Numbered from the stretch's first letter, positions 44,972 to 53,944 are shown. The stretch is 64,000 nucleotides of DNA from Pedobacter sp. PACM 27299 (GCF_001412655.1 NZ_CP012996.1:5084001-5148000); one strand, 5' to 3'. Made by a program: numbers and translations. The notes: generated by a model not told the origin, from the sequence alone.

Positions 44972-46003
44972 TTACGAAGGCTCCACGATATAGTTTCTCC
45001 ATTTGTTCAATACCGAATCAAAATCAGCTGGCAGAGGCGCCTCAAATTCCATATATTCCTTAGTTGTAGGATGTATGAAACCTAAAGTCTGTGCATGTAA
45101 AGCCTGACGAGGAATCATATTAAAGCAATTCTGTACAAACTGTTTGTATTTATTGAAAGTTGTTCCTTTAACAATTTTATCACCACCATAATTGGCGTCA
45201 TTAAATAAAGGATGTCCGATGTGCTGCATGTGTGCTCTGATTTGGTGTGTACGGCCAGTTTCCAGCTGACAACTAATTAAGGTTACATAACCTAAACGTT
45301 CCAAAACAGAATAATGTGTTACAGACCACTTACCTTTTTCTTCATCATCATAAACATCCATTACAATTCTATTCTTCAAGCTGCGCCCGATATATCCCGT
45401 AACGGTACCATTTTCCTCCATATCACCCCATGCTAATGCGATATATTTACGTGTGATGCTGTGGTCAAAAAATTGTTTCGCCAATTTAGTCATGGTGATT
45501 TCGTTTTTGCTGATCAGCAACAGGCCGGAAGTATCCTTATCAATACGGTGTACTAAGCCCGGTCTTCCTTCATTCCCCGGTAACTGCGGTAAATTTTCAA
45601 AATGGTAGGCTAACGCATTCACCAATGTTCCGGTGTAATTATTAAATCCTGGGTGTACCACCATTCCAGCAGGTTTATTTACCACCAATAAATCATTATC
45701 TTCATAAACAATATCTAATGGGATATTTTCCGGATAAACTTCTGTATCTCTTGGCGGATGAGGGAACACGATAGAAATCTCATCTTCCGGTTTCACCTTG
45801 TAACTCGCCTTAACCGTAGCTTTGTTAACTAACACATTTCCAGCCTCAATAGCGTTCTGAATACGGTTACGGGAAGCATTTTCCATACGCCCCATTAAAA
45901 ACTTATCTACCCTTAATAAAGACTGTCCTTTATCAACAACAATATTAAAATGTTCGTATAAATCCTGCTCTTCTAATTCCTGCACCTCGCTGCTATTTTC
46001 CAT
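44972..46003 (-). CDS. RluA-family pseudouridine synthase, RluD-like
   Basis: The 343-residue protein has an N-terminal S4 RNA-binding domain (about 27-90; LRVDKFLMGRMENASRNRIQNAI split at 30-52) and an RluA catalytic domain. The nucleophile is D155 in HRIDKDTSGLLL, and GRTHQIRAHMQHIGHPLFND is present further on. The S4 domain suggests large-subunit rRNA (RluD-type) targets. Its downstream partner is the aminotransferase. Confidence 0.92.
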   Translation of the reverse strand: MENSSEVQELEEQDLYEHFNIVVDKGQSLLRVDKFLMGRMENASRNRIQNAIEAGNVLVNKATVKASYKVKPEDEISIVFPHPPRDTEVYPENIPLDIVYEDNDLLVVNKPAGMVVHPGFNNYTGTLVNALAYHFENLPQLPGNEGRPGLVHRIDKDTSGLLLISKNEITMTKLAKQFFDHSITRKYIALAWGDMEENGTVTGYIGRSLKNRIVMDVYDDEEKGKWSVTHYSVLERLGYVTLISCQLETGRTHQIRAHMQHIGHPLFNDANYGGDKIVKGTTFNKYKQFVQNCFNMIPRQALHAQTLGFIHPTTKEYMEFEAPLPADFDSVLNKWRNYIVEPS

Positions 46004-46231
46004 GAAATCTATGTCTGTTTGTGATTTGGAAAGCCTTCTTTAACTATGGTTCCCCACTGCAAAACTAATCTTTAACAATTACATAATTGAAAAAAAATAA
46101 TTTGGTCTGCTTTTTGATAACAGGGATAGCAATTACCCGCGGCAAATTTTTACTGTTTTAAACGTGTTTACAAACACAAAACAGCTAAGAAACTTGTTAT
46201 GAACCAGGTTATTAACTTTAACTCCAGTACT

Positions 46232-46312
46232 ATGAAAAACTTTACTCAAAATGTTAAGATCATTCTTAATTTCTTTCCTTACTTGTTAAGAAAGATCTAT
46301 TTTAAGCCATAA
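46232..46312 (+). CDS. tiny ORF, 26 residues
   Basis: ATG at 46232 opens a 26-residue basic hydrophobic peptide with NFFPYLLRKIYFKP at its end. It ends 36 bp before the ACC-deaminase-like gene. Composition is like the 28-residue ORF at 26699: hydrophobic, aromatic and Lys/Arg-rich at the C-terminus. Chance is quite possible. Confidence 0.22.
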   Translation: MKNFTQNVKIILNFFPYLLRKIYFKP

Positions 46313-46335
46313 CCATTCGCTTAAAAAAAGGCTTA

Positions 46336-46343
46336 TATCTTTG
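46336..46343 (+). promoter_or_regulatory. minus-7 box TATCTTTG very close to start codon
   Basis: A perfect TAnnTTTG match ends 5 bp before the ATG at 46349, again predicting a leaderless or near-leaderless mRNA. Confidence 0.5.
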
Positions 46344-46348
46344 TAAAC

Positions 46349-47218
46349 ATGTTTACAGATATCCATAGCCCAGTTCAGCAATTAAAACATCCCATCCTTC
46401 AGCAACTCTGGATTAAAAGAGATGATTTGATTGACCCCTATATTTCAGGGAATAAATGGCGTAAACTAAAGTATTTATTATCGAAAGCCAAAAAAGAAAA
46501 TAAGCACCACCTCGTCACTTTTGGCGGTGCTTATTCCAATCATCTGCTTGCAACAGCCGCTGCTGCATCCAGAGCAGGGCTAAAATCTACAGCCTTTGTC
46601 CGCGGAGAAACCGTAAAAAACGAAATGTTAATGTTATGCCAGCTTTTTGGGATGACCCTCCTATTTGTGGACAGAACCAGTTATAAAAACAAAACTTCCT
46701 TATTTGAACAACATTTTGGCGATGATCCCAATGCCTTTTTCATTGATGAAGGAGGGGCAGGTATGGAGGCCCTGACTGGCTGTGCGGAGATTATAGCAGA
46801 ACTTCCTGAAGCTACCGACCATATCTTCTGTGCTGCCGGAACTGGAACTACCGCAGCAGGTTTGCTGAAAGGAATTCATGAGCGAGGTTTAAAAACAATA
46901 TTGCATGTAGTACCAGCATTGAAAGGAGGAGAATTTATTGCAGATGAGATTTTTAAATACCTCGGACACACCCATCAGTTGATCTTACATACAGACTATC
47001 ATTTTGGAGGCTATGCCAAAACTAAACCTGAGCTGATCGATTTCATAAAAAGCTTTGTGAGCAGTCAGGGGGTACTCATTGATCCGGTCTACACCGCTAA
47101 AATGATGTATGCCATTGATGACCTTTCCAAAAGGAATTACTTTAAAAAAGAAGAGAAAATCATCGCCATTCATACGGGTGGCCTGATGGGCATCCTGGGT
47201 ATGAAAGACAAATTCTAA
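46349..47218 (+). CDS. ACC deaminase / D-cysteine desulfhydrase family PLP enzyme
   Basis: The 289-residue protein is a fold type II PLP enzyme with the lysine K36 in SGNKWRKLKY, GGAYSNHL at about 59-66 and the phosphate-binding loop GTGTTAAGL. The family includes 1-aminocyclopropane-1-carboxylate deaminase and D-cysteine desulfhydrase. Length is a little below the usual 320-340, and true substrate cannot be told. It stands alone. Confidence 0.85.
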   Translation: MFTDIHSPVQQLKHPILQQLWIKRDDLIDPYISGNKWRKLKYLLSKAKKENKHHLVTFGGAYSNHLLATAAAASRAGLKSTAFVRGETVKNEMLMLCQLFGMTLLFVDRTSYKNKTSLFEQHFGDDPNAFFIDEGGAGMEALTGCAEIIAELPEATDHIFCAAGTGTTAAGLLKGIHERGLKTILHVVPALKGGEFIADEIFKYLGHTHQLILHTDYHFGGYAKTKPELIDFIKSFVSSQGVLIDPVYTAKMMYAIDDLSKRNYFKKEEKIIAIHTGGLMGILGMKDKF

Positions 47219-47222
47219 AAAA

Positions 47223-47252
47223 TGCAAGGTCTATATTTTTATAGACCTTGCA
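47223..47252. terminator. bidirectional hairpin
   Basis: A perfect 13-bp stem (TGCAAGGTCTATA at 47223-47235 with TATAGACCTTGCA at 47240-47252) has a TTTT loop. The T-run is on the minus-strand side. It lies between two convergent genes. Confidence 0.75.
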
Positions 47253-47260
47253 GGTGAATC

Positions 47261-47926
47261 TTACTTCAAATAGATTCTACCAAGGTACATGCTGTCTGAA
47301 ACAGCCATCCGATCATCAGAGATGAATGCAATGTAAGTTTCTACAAAATCATCCTCCGGATTGATTTTTTTCCATTCTGGCATGTTCGATAAAGACATTT
47401 CATCTGTCCCGGTAATTCTTCGGTTTCCACTTAACACATGAAAACTTTTTCCCCGTAGTGGATGATAAGCCAGCATCATCACCTGATCCCTGTTGAAGCG
47501 ATATTCCAGTGCCGGATCTACGCTCCATTCAAAAATCAGATTCGGCTGTACATATTCCACTGTTGGTTGAATGGCCATGGGCAAATTTCCTTTGCTCAGC
47601 AGCACTTTGCTGTAATCCAGCTTAAAATCAGGATAGACTCCAGCCATCGCCTCTTGAAGAATACATGAACTCGCTACATTTTGTGCGGTTTTCCCTGTTC
47701 CCAGAGCCGCGCTCTTATAGCCCACATCGACAAACTCCCGGGTATGGGAAATCAATTTCCTGGCCATTTTAAATCTGTGACTCACCACCAACTGCTTCGC
47801 AGTTCTGGGTTTTTCAGATTTTTTAGGTGCATTACGTACCCAGGGATTCCCCAGCCTAACGTATCCGACAACCCCTCCAACTTTTCCAATAAAAGTACCA
47901 AAGGCACCTCCTGTTACACGTCCCAT
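47261..47926 (-). CDS. DUF6266-family protein
   Basis: The 221-residue protein has a Gly-rich N-terminus (GGAFGTFIGKVGGVVGYVRL), then NPWVRNAPKKSEKPRT and a beta-rich C-terminal part. This matches a Bacteroidota family I know as DUF6266, whose role is unknown. There is no signal peptide. It is isolated, with a 325-bp empty region upstream. Confidence 0.7.
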   Translation of the reverse strand: MGRVTGGAFGTFIGKVGGVVGYVRLGNPWVRNAPKKSEKPRTAKQLVVSHRFKMARKLISHTREFVDVGYKSAALGTGKTAQNVASSCILQEAMAGVYPDFKLDYSKVLLSKGNLPMAIQPTVEYVQPNLIFEWSVDPALEYRFNRDQVMMLAYHPLRGKSFHVLSGNRRITGTDEMSLSNMPEWKKINPEDDFVETYIAFISDDRMAVSDSMYLGRIYLK

Positions 47927-48251
47927 AATTATAATTTAAATGATAAAATAACTACCCAAAAGTAGATAACTTTAACATACAAATTATATGTAATTCAACT
48001 ATTTAACTGTTTTTTCCTTAGTACTGGCCTGCTGCTGTTTTAATCAGGCAATTGAAGTGCAAAAGAAAAACAACACCATAGCAAAAGAATAGCAAAACAG
48101 ATAGCGTTCTCTACCACCGCTAAATCCCCGGCATATATGGCCAAAAATCCGATAAAAAACAGCAAAATTTAGTTTAACCCTGAATTAAAGAGTAACCTTC
48201 AGCTGAACTCAAGGTAAACACAGCCAGATAAAAATAGAATGCCAAAAAGAA
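47927..48251. other. intergenic region with nothing recognised
   Basis: The 325 bp between the Ku gene end and the DUF6266 gene start, both minus strand, contain no convincing ORF, repeat or terminator that I can see. Confidence 0.5.
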
Positions 48252-49013
48252 CTATGCTCCTTTCAAACTTTCCAGCAATTGCTCATATAAATCGTCGCTA
48301 CTTGCTTTTTTAGTTTTCATTTTTTTAACAGTCGCGCGCTTGCCCTGGGCTTTCGCTTTTATAATCTTTAATAACTCTTTTGAGTAGTCATTTTTAAAGC
48401 TATCTATGTTAAATGGCGCAGCATATTGCTTAATTAAGGCCATTCCTACCGATAACTCTTTTGGATTAATGCTGGGCGCTTCTTTTGGCTTTAAATCCTT
48501 TGTATCCCTAATTTCTTCCTGAAAACGGATCTTGGTGATGACAATAATTCCGCCCATAGGATGAATGACACAAAGATGCTCACTGTTGCGCAGCACAAAA
48601 CGCGCAACGCCTGCCTTCTTTGACTTTATTAGTGCCTGTAAAAGTAAAGCATAGGCCTTTTTCCCTTGACTTTCAGGTTGAGTATAATAGGAAGTTTCAT
48701 AATAAACAGGATTAATATCCACCAGATCAACGAAATTTTCAATTTCTATGACCTTCGTTTTTTCCGGTTTCACTTCTTCAAAATCATGCTCATTCAAAAC
48801 AATGTATTGGTCTTTCAGGTAATAACCTTTCACAATATGCTCGAAAGGGACTTCCTTCTGCGTTTTCTCATTTACTCTCTTAAACTTGATATTGGCATGA
48901 TCCCTTTCGTCCAGCATATCTAAATCCAGGGTACTGCTTTGTACTCCTGAGAATAATTTTACCGGGATATTTACCAGACCAAATCCTATAGCACCTTTCC
49001 AGATAGACCTCAT
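48252..49013 (-). CDS. ku: Ku protein, non-homologous end joining
   Basis: The 253-residue bacterial Ku forms a homodimeric ring that loads on DNA double-strand ends and recruits LigD. The start MRSIWKGAIGFGLVNIPVKLFSG is split across the first 23 residues and is family-typical, as is the ring core (YYLKDQYIVLNEHDFEEVKP). The C-terminal tail is Lys-rich (KAQGKRATVKKMKTKKAS), as in many Ku proteins. It begins 1 bp after the 85-residue gene ends and is last in the NHEJ operon. Confidence 0.95.
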   Translation of the reverse strand: MRSIWKGAIGFGLVNIPVKLFSGVQSSTLDLDMLDERDHANIKFKRVNEKTQKEVPFEHIVKGYYLKDQYIVLNEHDFEEVKPEKTKVIEIENFVDLVDINPVYYETSYYTQPESQGKKAYALLLQALIKSKKAGVARFVLRNSEHLCVIHPMGGIIVITKIRFQEEIRDTKDLKPKEAPSINPKELSVGMALIKQYAAPFNIDSFKNDYSKELLKIIKAKAQGKRATVKKMKTKKASSDDLYEQLLESLKGA

Positions 49014-49014
49014 G

Positions 49015-49272
49015 TTATTCGGGTTTATTTAAATAATACTGATCAATTTGTTCTCCGGCCTGATCCACCAGCGCTTTGGCGATCAAGCCCTCGGCACACC
49101 ATACCTTGCCCTGGGCAGTTTTTTCTGGCCATACCAGGCCTACTGAAGTTTGCTGATCAAACAATTCATATTTTGGTTCTTCCCGATCGGGAATCACTAA
49201 TAATCGTTCCCACTTCCCTTCGATCAACACCTGAATATCAAAGGGTTCCCATGGTTCTTCTATCTTTCCCAT
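49015..49272 (-). CDS. hypothetical protein in the NHEJ operon (85 aa)
   Basis: This 85-residue acidic protein reads as a small beta-rich domain (FDIQVLIEGKWERLLVIPDREEPKYELFD split over residues about 12-40, then SVGLVWPEKT) and a short C-terminal helix. No family is recognised. It lies 48 bp after LigD and 1 bp before Ku, so it is surely co-transcribed and perhaps translationally coupled to Ku. A role in end joining is inferred from position only. Confidence 0.65.
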   Translation of the reverse strand: MGKIEEPWEPFDIQVLIEGKWERLLVIPDREEPKYELFDQQTSVGLVWPEKTAQGKVWCAEGLIAKALVDQAGEQIDQYYLNKPE

Positions 49273-49320
49273 TCTGTTAATTTTCTATTTAAAAAATCAA
49301 TTAAAAACCGGTTCCTACAA

Positions 49321-52071
49321 TTACTCCAATAACAGGTCTTCGCTTTTATTGTTTTTAATAACCGCCATTAGGTCGATTCCTTTTCCCAGTACCGGCCTAA
49401 AAATATCGCCCATTTCATTTGCTCTGGCTACCGCATTGAAAATGGTAAAATCTTTCATCTGCAGGCCTTTTTTTACTTCCTCCCAATGTAAGGGCATGGA
49501 AACGGTTGCCCCAGGTTTCGGACGAAGGGAATAAGGTGCTGCAATGGTAGCCTGTGGCCTGTTTTGCAAGAAGTCAAGGTACATTTTACCCCTCCGATTG
49601 GCAACTACCCGTTCCAGACTGGTGAATTTTGGCAACTCGCGGTTAACGAGTGTAACGATAACTCTGGCAAATTCTTTACTCTGTTCATAGGTGTACCTAT
49701 TGGCCATGGGGATGTATATGTGCAGCCCTGTAGATCCACTGGTTTTACAGTATGAGGGCACTCCCATCCCGTCTAAAACAGCTTTAGTAACTTGCGCTGC
49801 CTCAATTACCTGCTCAAAAGAATTTTTCCCAGGGTCAAGATCGATGATGCACCAGGTTGGATGGTCAGGCTTTTTTATCGTACTGCTCCAGGGATGCAGC
49901 TCAATACAACCTAAACTAGCCATATACAATAATGTCGCCTCATCATTGCCCACTAAAAAATGTTTGTCGGTATCATCCCCTTCCGCATGGTACAAATAGG
50001 TTTTTATCCATTCCGGAACTTTTCCTGTCACATCCTTCTGGTAAAAACTTCCTCCTGTAATCCCATTTGGATAACGATTTAAAGATTGCGGCCGATCCAG
50101 CAGATAAGGCAATATGAAAGTGGCCATTTCATGGTAATAATTGATCATATCCCGCTTGGTGATCTTTTCCACTGGCCAATATATTTTGCTGAGGTTACTG
50201 AACTTTACACTGTGTCCGTTTATTTTTTTTACCTGCGTCTCTTCTTCAGCAGCCAGTAAAATGTTTGCGCCCTCAGCTTTAGGGGTATCCAGAATGGAAT
50301 TTTTATCTTTTTCTTTACTTTTCTTTTTGCTTATATTTTTCTTAGCTGCTTCCATTATATTTTTATAAATCAGGGTGTCCGGATGTGCTGCCGCTTCCAG
50401 TAATACCGCTTTCGGATCTTTGTCGGATCGCATTCCTTCAAAAGAAGGGTGCCTCATCAGTCCATCTGCTGTGAGTTCAGCAAAGCTGACTTCACAAATC
50501 AGTTTAGGCTTCAACCAGGTAGCTGTTGCATTCAATGGATCGTATCGGAAAGGACTGGTTTTATTGACATCTGGTTTGGTCGCAAAGGGGCTCTTATCTA
50601 TTACCAGGGGCTCGAACTGCGCCAGCATCTCCTGCTGTGTTTTTACACTGAAACCAGTTCCAATCTTCCCGATATAGTTCAATTTTCCCTTTTCAAATAC
50701 CCCAACAAGTAAAGAACTGAAGGGTTTCGGACTGTCTTCATTTCTAGTGTAACCGCCAATTACGACTTCCTGTCGATGATTGGCTTTAATCTTTAGCCAA
50801 TCCTGCGTACGATTTCCAGTATGGTACTTGCTGTCCATGCGTTTCGCCATAATGCCCTCCAGACCGGCGCGTTTCGCAGCCTCCAGGAAATCGATGCCCG
50901 AAGTTTCAAAATCTTTACTCAATAAAATTAGCGATGAAGCGGGAATAATTTCTGCAAGAATTGCTTTTCGATCCACCAGCGGAAGCCCTCTTAAATCATA
51001 ACCATCATACCATAAGATATCGAAAACGTAATACCTCAGAGCTCCATCTGTTTCATTGTGCCAATTTTGCAAGGCCCCAAAATTAGCCGTACCTTTTTCA
51101 TTCAGCACCAGGACCTCGCCATCCAGCACTGCATTTACTCCCCATTCTTTCAAGGCCTCATATATGGGGTAAAACCGCTCGTTATAAGGTTTATCATTGC
51201 GGGATTTAAGCTCAATTTTGGAATCCTGCATGAAAGCGAGGGCACGATAACCATCCCATTTGATCTCATAAAGCCAGCCTGGCTCGTCAAATGCTTCATC
51301 CACCAGGGTAGCCAGCATGGGCTGCACATGATCAAAGAAAGGGGCTTTGGTTCCCTTTTTTACTAAGCTTAGCAGTTTTTTTCCAGCAGACAGGATGGTT
51401 TTGGCTTCCTTATTTAAGGCTTTACTTATTTTTTCAGGTTTAGGATCCGAGGGCTTAGCTTTCGGAGGTTTCGCTTTTCCGTATACCCGATCCGGCTGCT
51501 TTTCCATTTGTGCAATGCTTTTCCTGGAAATCACCGATTTATCTTTTAACAGTATATCTTCCGTCTGCGCATATTTATCCTCCAACTTCATCAGCAGCCA
51601 GGTATTTTCACCCTTACCATAAGCTTTTATCAATGCAAAAGCCCCTTTCAGCTTTTCCCCGCTGAGAATAAATTTGAGTTTACCGCTATGCAATTGATGG
51701 AGCAGCTGCTTTTCCTGTTTTTTTAGATCATCGGTTTCCGGCTCAAAAGGCACATATGTTCCCTCATCCCATACGATCACCGTTCCGCCGCCATACTGTC
51801 CTTTAGGAATAATGCCTTCGAAATTCCGGTAATCATAAGGATGATCTTCCACCATCATCGCCAAACGCTTGATTTCCGGATCCATAGCCGGGCCTTTTGG
51901 AACGGCCCAGCTTTTCAGCACACCATCCATTTCTAAGCGAAAATCATAATGAAGGTGGGAAGCATCATGCTTCTGGATCACAAAACGCAGACTTTTCCCA
52001 GTTCCTTTCCCTCCCTGAGGTTCAGGAGTATCTGCAAATGAACGTTTCTTTTCGTATTCAGTAAGACTCAT
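49321..52071 (-). CDS. ligD: multifunctional DNA ligase LigD
   Basis: The 916-residue protein has three modules. The N-terminal 3'-phosphoesterase (about 30-160) has H35, H41 and H77 as likely metal or catalytic residues (HDASHLHYDFRLE). The ATP-dependent ligase (about 255-570) has nucleophile K271 in IKWDGYRA. The primase-polymerase (about 620-910) has the IIDLDPG acidic motif. The order PE-Lig-Pol matches the Pseudomonas-type enzyme. It processes, fills and seals ends brought together by Ku. Confidence 0.96.
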   Translation of the reverse strand: MSLTEYEKKRSFADTPEPQGGKGTGKSLRFVIQKHDASHLHYDFRLEMDGVLKSWAVPKGPAMDPEIKRLAMMVEDHPYDYRNFEGIIPKGQYGGGTVIVWDEGTYVPFEPETDDLKKQEKQLLHQLHSGKLKFILSGEKLKGAFALIKAYGKGENTWLLMKLEDKYAQTEDILLKDKSVISRKSIAQMEKQPDRVYGKAKPPKAKPSDPKPEKISKALNKEAKTILSAGKKLLSLVKKGTKAPFFDHVQPMLATLVDEAFDEPGWLYEIKWDGYRALAFMQDSKIELKSRNDKPYNERFYPIYEALKEWGVNAVLDGEVLVLNEKGTANFGALQNWHNETDGALRYYVFDILWYDGYDLRGLPLVDRKAILAEIIPASSLILLSKDFETSGIDFLEAAKRAGLEGIMAKRMDSKYHTGNRTQDWLKIKANHRQEVVIGGYTRNEDSPKPFSSLLVGVFEKGKLNYIGKIGTGFSVKTQQEMLAQFEPLVIDKSPFATKPDVNKTSPFRYDPLNATATWLKPKLICEVSFAELTADGLMRHPSFEGMRSDKDPKAVLLEAAAHPDTLIYKNIMEAAKKNISKKKSKEKDKNSILDTPKAEGANILLAAEEETQVKKINGHSVKFSNLSKIYWPVEKITKRDMINYYHEMATFILPYLLDRPQSLNRYPNGITGGSFYQKDVTGKVPEWIKTYLYHAEGDDTDKHFLVGNDEATLLYMASLGCIELHPWSSTIKKPDHPTWCIIDLDPGKNSFEQVIEAAQVTKAVLDGMGVPSYCKTSGSTGLHIYIPMANRYTYEQSKEFARVIVTLVNRELPKFTSLERVVANRRGKMYLDFLQNRPQATIAAPYSLRPKPGATVSMPLHWEEVKKGLQMKDFTIFNAVARANEMGDIFRPVLGKGIDLMAVIKNNKSEDLLLE

Positions 52072-52080
52072 CTTCAGCAG

Positions 52081-52332
52081 TTATATATTTGATTGATCTA
52101 CCAATTGCTCAGTTAATTTTCTTCCTTCAATGGCCATTCCTATATTGATGAGGAACCTGGGAGCCACATGGTGATGATCGGCAGACCGCCAGGCCCCTGA
52201 TTGGGCAACAATAAAAAAACTAGCACCGTTCGGGTATCTAATTCTCATTCCATGCTTTCCCTGATAGTTTTCAGATTTAGCATCCAGGAGCAATAAAACC
52301 CCTGTTCCAGGTTCTTTTACTTCAATTTGCAT
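52081..52332 (-). CDS. hypothetical protein, first gene of the NHEJ operon (83 aa)
   Basis: The 83-residue protein begins MQIEVKEPGTGVLLLLDAKSENYQ and has a beta-rich pattern, with MRIRYPNGASFFIVAQSG in the middle and an ADHHHVAPRF histidine cluster at about residues 51-60. No family is recognised. It ends 9 bp before LigD and is the promoter-proximal gene. The triple His could bind metal, but this is speculation. Confidence 0.62.
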   Translation of the reverse strand: MQIEVKEPGTGVLLLLDAKSENYQGKHGMRIRYPNGASFFIVAQSGAWRSADHHHVAPRFLINIGMAIEGRKLTEQLVDQSNI

Positions 52333-52488
52333 AATTATAGAGTTGAGTTAAAGTATGCTATGTCACCTTAGAGATAAAAACAAGCACCGGAAGGAATAGT
52401 TTCCAGAGCCCACAACTAAAACAACCACTATCACACTGTATCACAAACACATAATTAAAAAATTTCAAAATAAAATCAGCAAACACTT

Positions 52489-52508
52489 GTGTAGTTAAAT
52501 AACTACAC
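52489..52508. promoter_or_regulatory. palindromic operator 1 for the ArsR-type regulator
   Basis: GTGTAGTT and AACTACAC form a perfect inverted repeat around AAAT. The core GTAGTy-AAAT-rACTAC is shared with the second site. Confidence 0.7.
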
Positions 52509-52516
52509 TTAAATTA

Positions 52517-52532
52517 GTAGTCAAATGACTAC
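52517..52532. promoter_or_regulatory. palindromic operator 2 for the ArsR-type regulator
   Basis: GTAGTC and GACTAC flank AAAT, ending 3 bp before the arsR-like start codon at 52536. The centre lies 26 bp from that of operator 1. Binding here would block both transcription and access to the start. Confidence 0.7.
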
Positions 52533-52535
52533 ACA

Positions 52536-52856
52536 ATGAATTTAAGACGAGATGTATTTCAGGCCATAGCAGACCCCACAAGAAGAGCTATACTGGTCTT
52601 GCTTGCCACACAATCCATGAGTGCCGGAGCGATAGCTGCTAATTTTGATACCGCCAGACCAACGGTTTCAAAGCATTTACAAATACTCACGGCCTGTGAA
52701 CTCCTCAAACAAGAACAGACCGGCAGAGAAATTCACTATCACATTAATCCAGAAAAAATGAAAGAAGTGGCCGACTATATCGAGCCATTCCGCAAAATGT
52801 GGGAAGAACGTTTCAACAAATTGGAAAACATCATGAAAAACTATAAAAACGAATAA
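52536..52856 (+). CDS. ArsR-family winged-helix repressor
   Basis: The 106-residue protein has a winged helix-turn-helix: [17 protein letters not shown] at about 8-25, the recognition helix [17 protein letters not shown] around 45-61, and the wing QTGREIHYH. The metal-binding ELCVCD motif of true ArsR is absent. It belongs to the non-metal group found next to AHSA1 genes. It is 1 bp upstream of the AHSA1 gene and likely controls the pair itself. Confidence 0.9.
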   Translation: MNLRRDVFQAIADPTRRAILVLLATQSMSAGAIAANFDTARPTVSKHLQILTACELLKQEQTGREIHYHINPEKMKEVADYIEPFRKMWEERFNKLENIMKNYKNE

Positions 52857-52857
52857 C

Positions 52858-53325
52858 ATGGAACAAAAAACGAAAGTTCATGCCGAAGATGGCCAGCAGG
52901 AATTAGTAATTACCAGGGAGTTTGAATTACCAGTGGCATTACTTTTCAAAGCTTACGATGTACCCGAAATTGTAGCGCAATGGATGGGAACGAAAGTAGT
53001 TAAGCTCGACAATAAAAAACATGGCAGCTATCGGTTTGAAACCAGCGATGCCTCAGGAAATGTAGTATTTCAAGCCAATGGAACAATTCATGAGGTGATT
53101 CCAAACGAAAAAATCACCCGGACATTTGAAATGGAAAACAGCCCATTTGAGGTTCAGCTAGAATTCTTATCATTTGAAAAACTTGGAGAGGACAGCAGTA
53201 AACTGACGATGCACATCGTCTATAAATCGGTCGAATTAAGGGACAAAATGCTAAAAATCGGTTTTGCACCAGGACTGAACTTTGCACATAACCGACTTCA
53301 GGAAATCCTGGCCAAACTCAAATAA
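52858..53325 (+). CDS. SRPBCC/AHSA1-domain protein
   Basis: The 155-residue START-like domain protein opens with VITREFELPVALLFKAYDVPEIVAQWMG spread over residues about 14-42, the usual AHSA1 beginning. It ends with a long C-terminal helix (LKIGFAPGLNFAHNRLQEIL). These proteins have a deep hydrophobic pocket, and the ligand here is unknown. Its start is 1 bp after the arsR-like stop, so translation is coupled. The ArsR-AHSA1 pair is a common arrangement. Confidence 0.9.
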   Translation: MEQKTKVHAEDGQQELVITREFELPVALLFKAYDVPEIVAQWMGTKVVKLDNKKHGSYRFETSDASGNVVFQANGTIHEVIPNEKITRTFEMENSPFEVQLEFLSFEKLGEDSSKLTMHIVYKSVELRDKMLKIGFAPGLNFAHNRLQEILAKLK

Positions 53326-53377
53326 ATGATAGAAAAGTTAATTCAGTATATTTATAAAGGTATAAGCAACTATAGAT

Positions 53378-53944
53378 ATGAGCAAGCCTAAAAAGGAATT
53401 ATCGATCACTCAGCGTGAAGCACTATTGAACTTATTGAGTGTTCGCTTTGAGAAAAACAAAAACCGTCATCAAGGTATAGACTGGGCAAAAGTACAGGCA
53501 AAACTGGAAAGCCGCCCGGAAAAACTGTGGTCGCTGGATGAAATGGAAAGCACAGGTGGTGAACCGGATGTAGTCGCTTATGACCCGCAGACAGATGAGT
53601 ACATCTTTTATGATTGTGCTGCTGAAACCCCAAAAGGCCGTAGAAGTCTTTGCTACGATTATGAAGCACTGGAGTCCAGGAAAGAACATAAACCGGAAAA
53701 CAATGTGGTAGATATGGCAGCAGCAATGGGCATTGAACTGTTAACGGAAGCACAATACCGGGAACTGCAGCAACTCGGGAATTTCGATCTGAAAACTTCG
53801 AGCTGGCTGCAAACACCAGCCAGCATCAGAACACTTGGTGGTGCCATTTTTGGCGATCGCCGCTACGACACCGTTTTTATATACCATAATGGTGCGCAAT
53901 CTTATTATGCTGCAAGAGCATTCCGTGGTTCGTTAAGGGTCTAA
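53378..53944 (+). CDS. DUF4256 protein
   Basis: The 188-residue protein matches DUF4256. It has LLSVRFEKNKNRHQGIDWAKV near the start, STGGEPDVVAYD in the middle, CAAETPKGRRSLCYD at about 80-94, and a C-terminal FGDRRYDTVFIYHNGAQSYY segment. Function is unknown. It follows the AHSA1 gene by 52 bp and may be in the same operon. Confidence 0.85.
   Translation: MSKPKKELSITQREALLNLLSVRFEKNKNRHQGIDWAKVQAKLESRPEKLWSLDEMESTGGEPDVVAYDPQTDEYIFYDCAAETPKGRRSLCYDYEALESRKEHKPENNVVDMAAAMGIELLTEAQYRELQQLGNFDLKTSSWLQTPASIRTLGGAIFGDRRYDTVFIYHNGAQSYYAARAFRGSLRV

Larger units (their letters stand above)
46004..46348. other. intergenic region with hairpin and tiny ORF
   Basis: This 345-bp gap separates divergent genes. 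A hairpin with arms CTGTTTT (46153-46159) and AAAACAG (46178-46184) encloses GTGTT/AACAC. Otherwise only the tiny ORF below and the promoter of the next gene are seen. Confidence 0.4.

Noticed and set aside
49691..51622. Several 60-100 residue plus-strand frames opposite ligD
   Set aside because: All mirror ligD codons on the other strand and show no domain or start signal.
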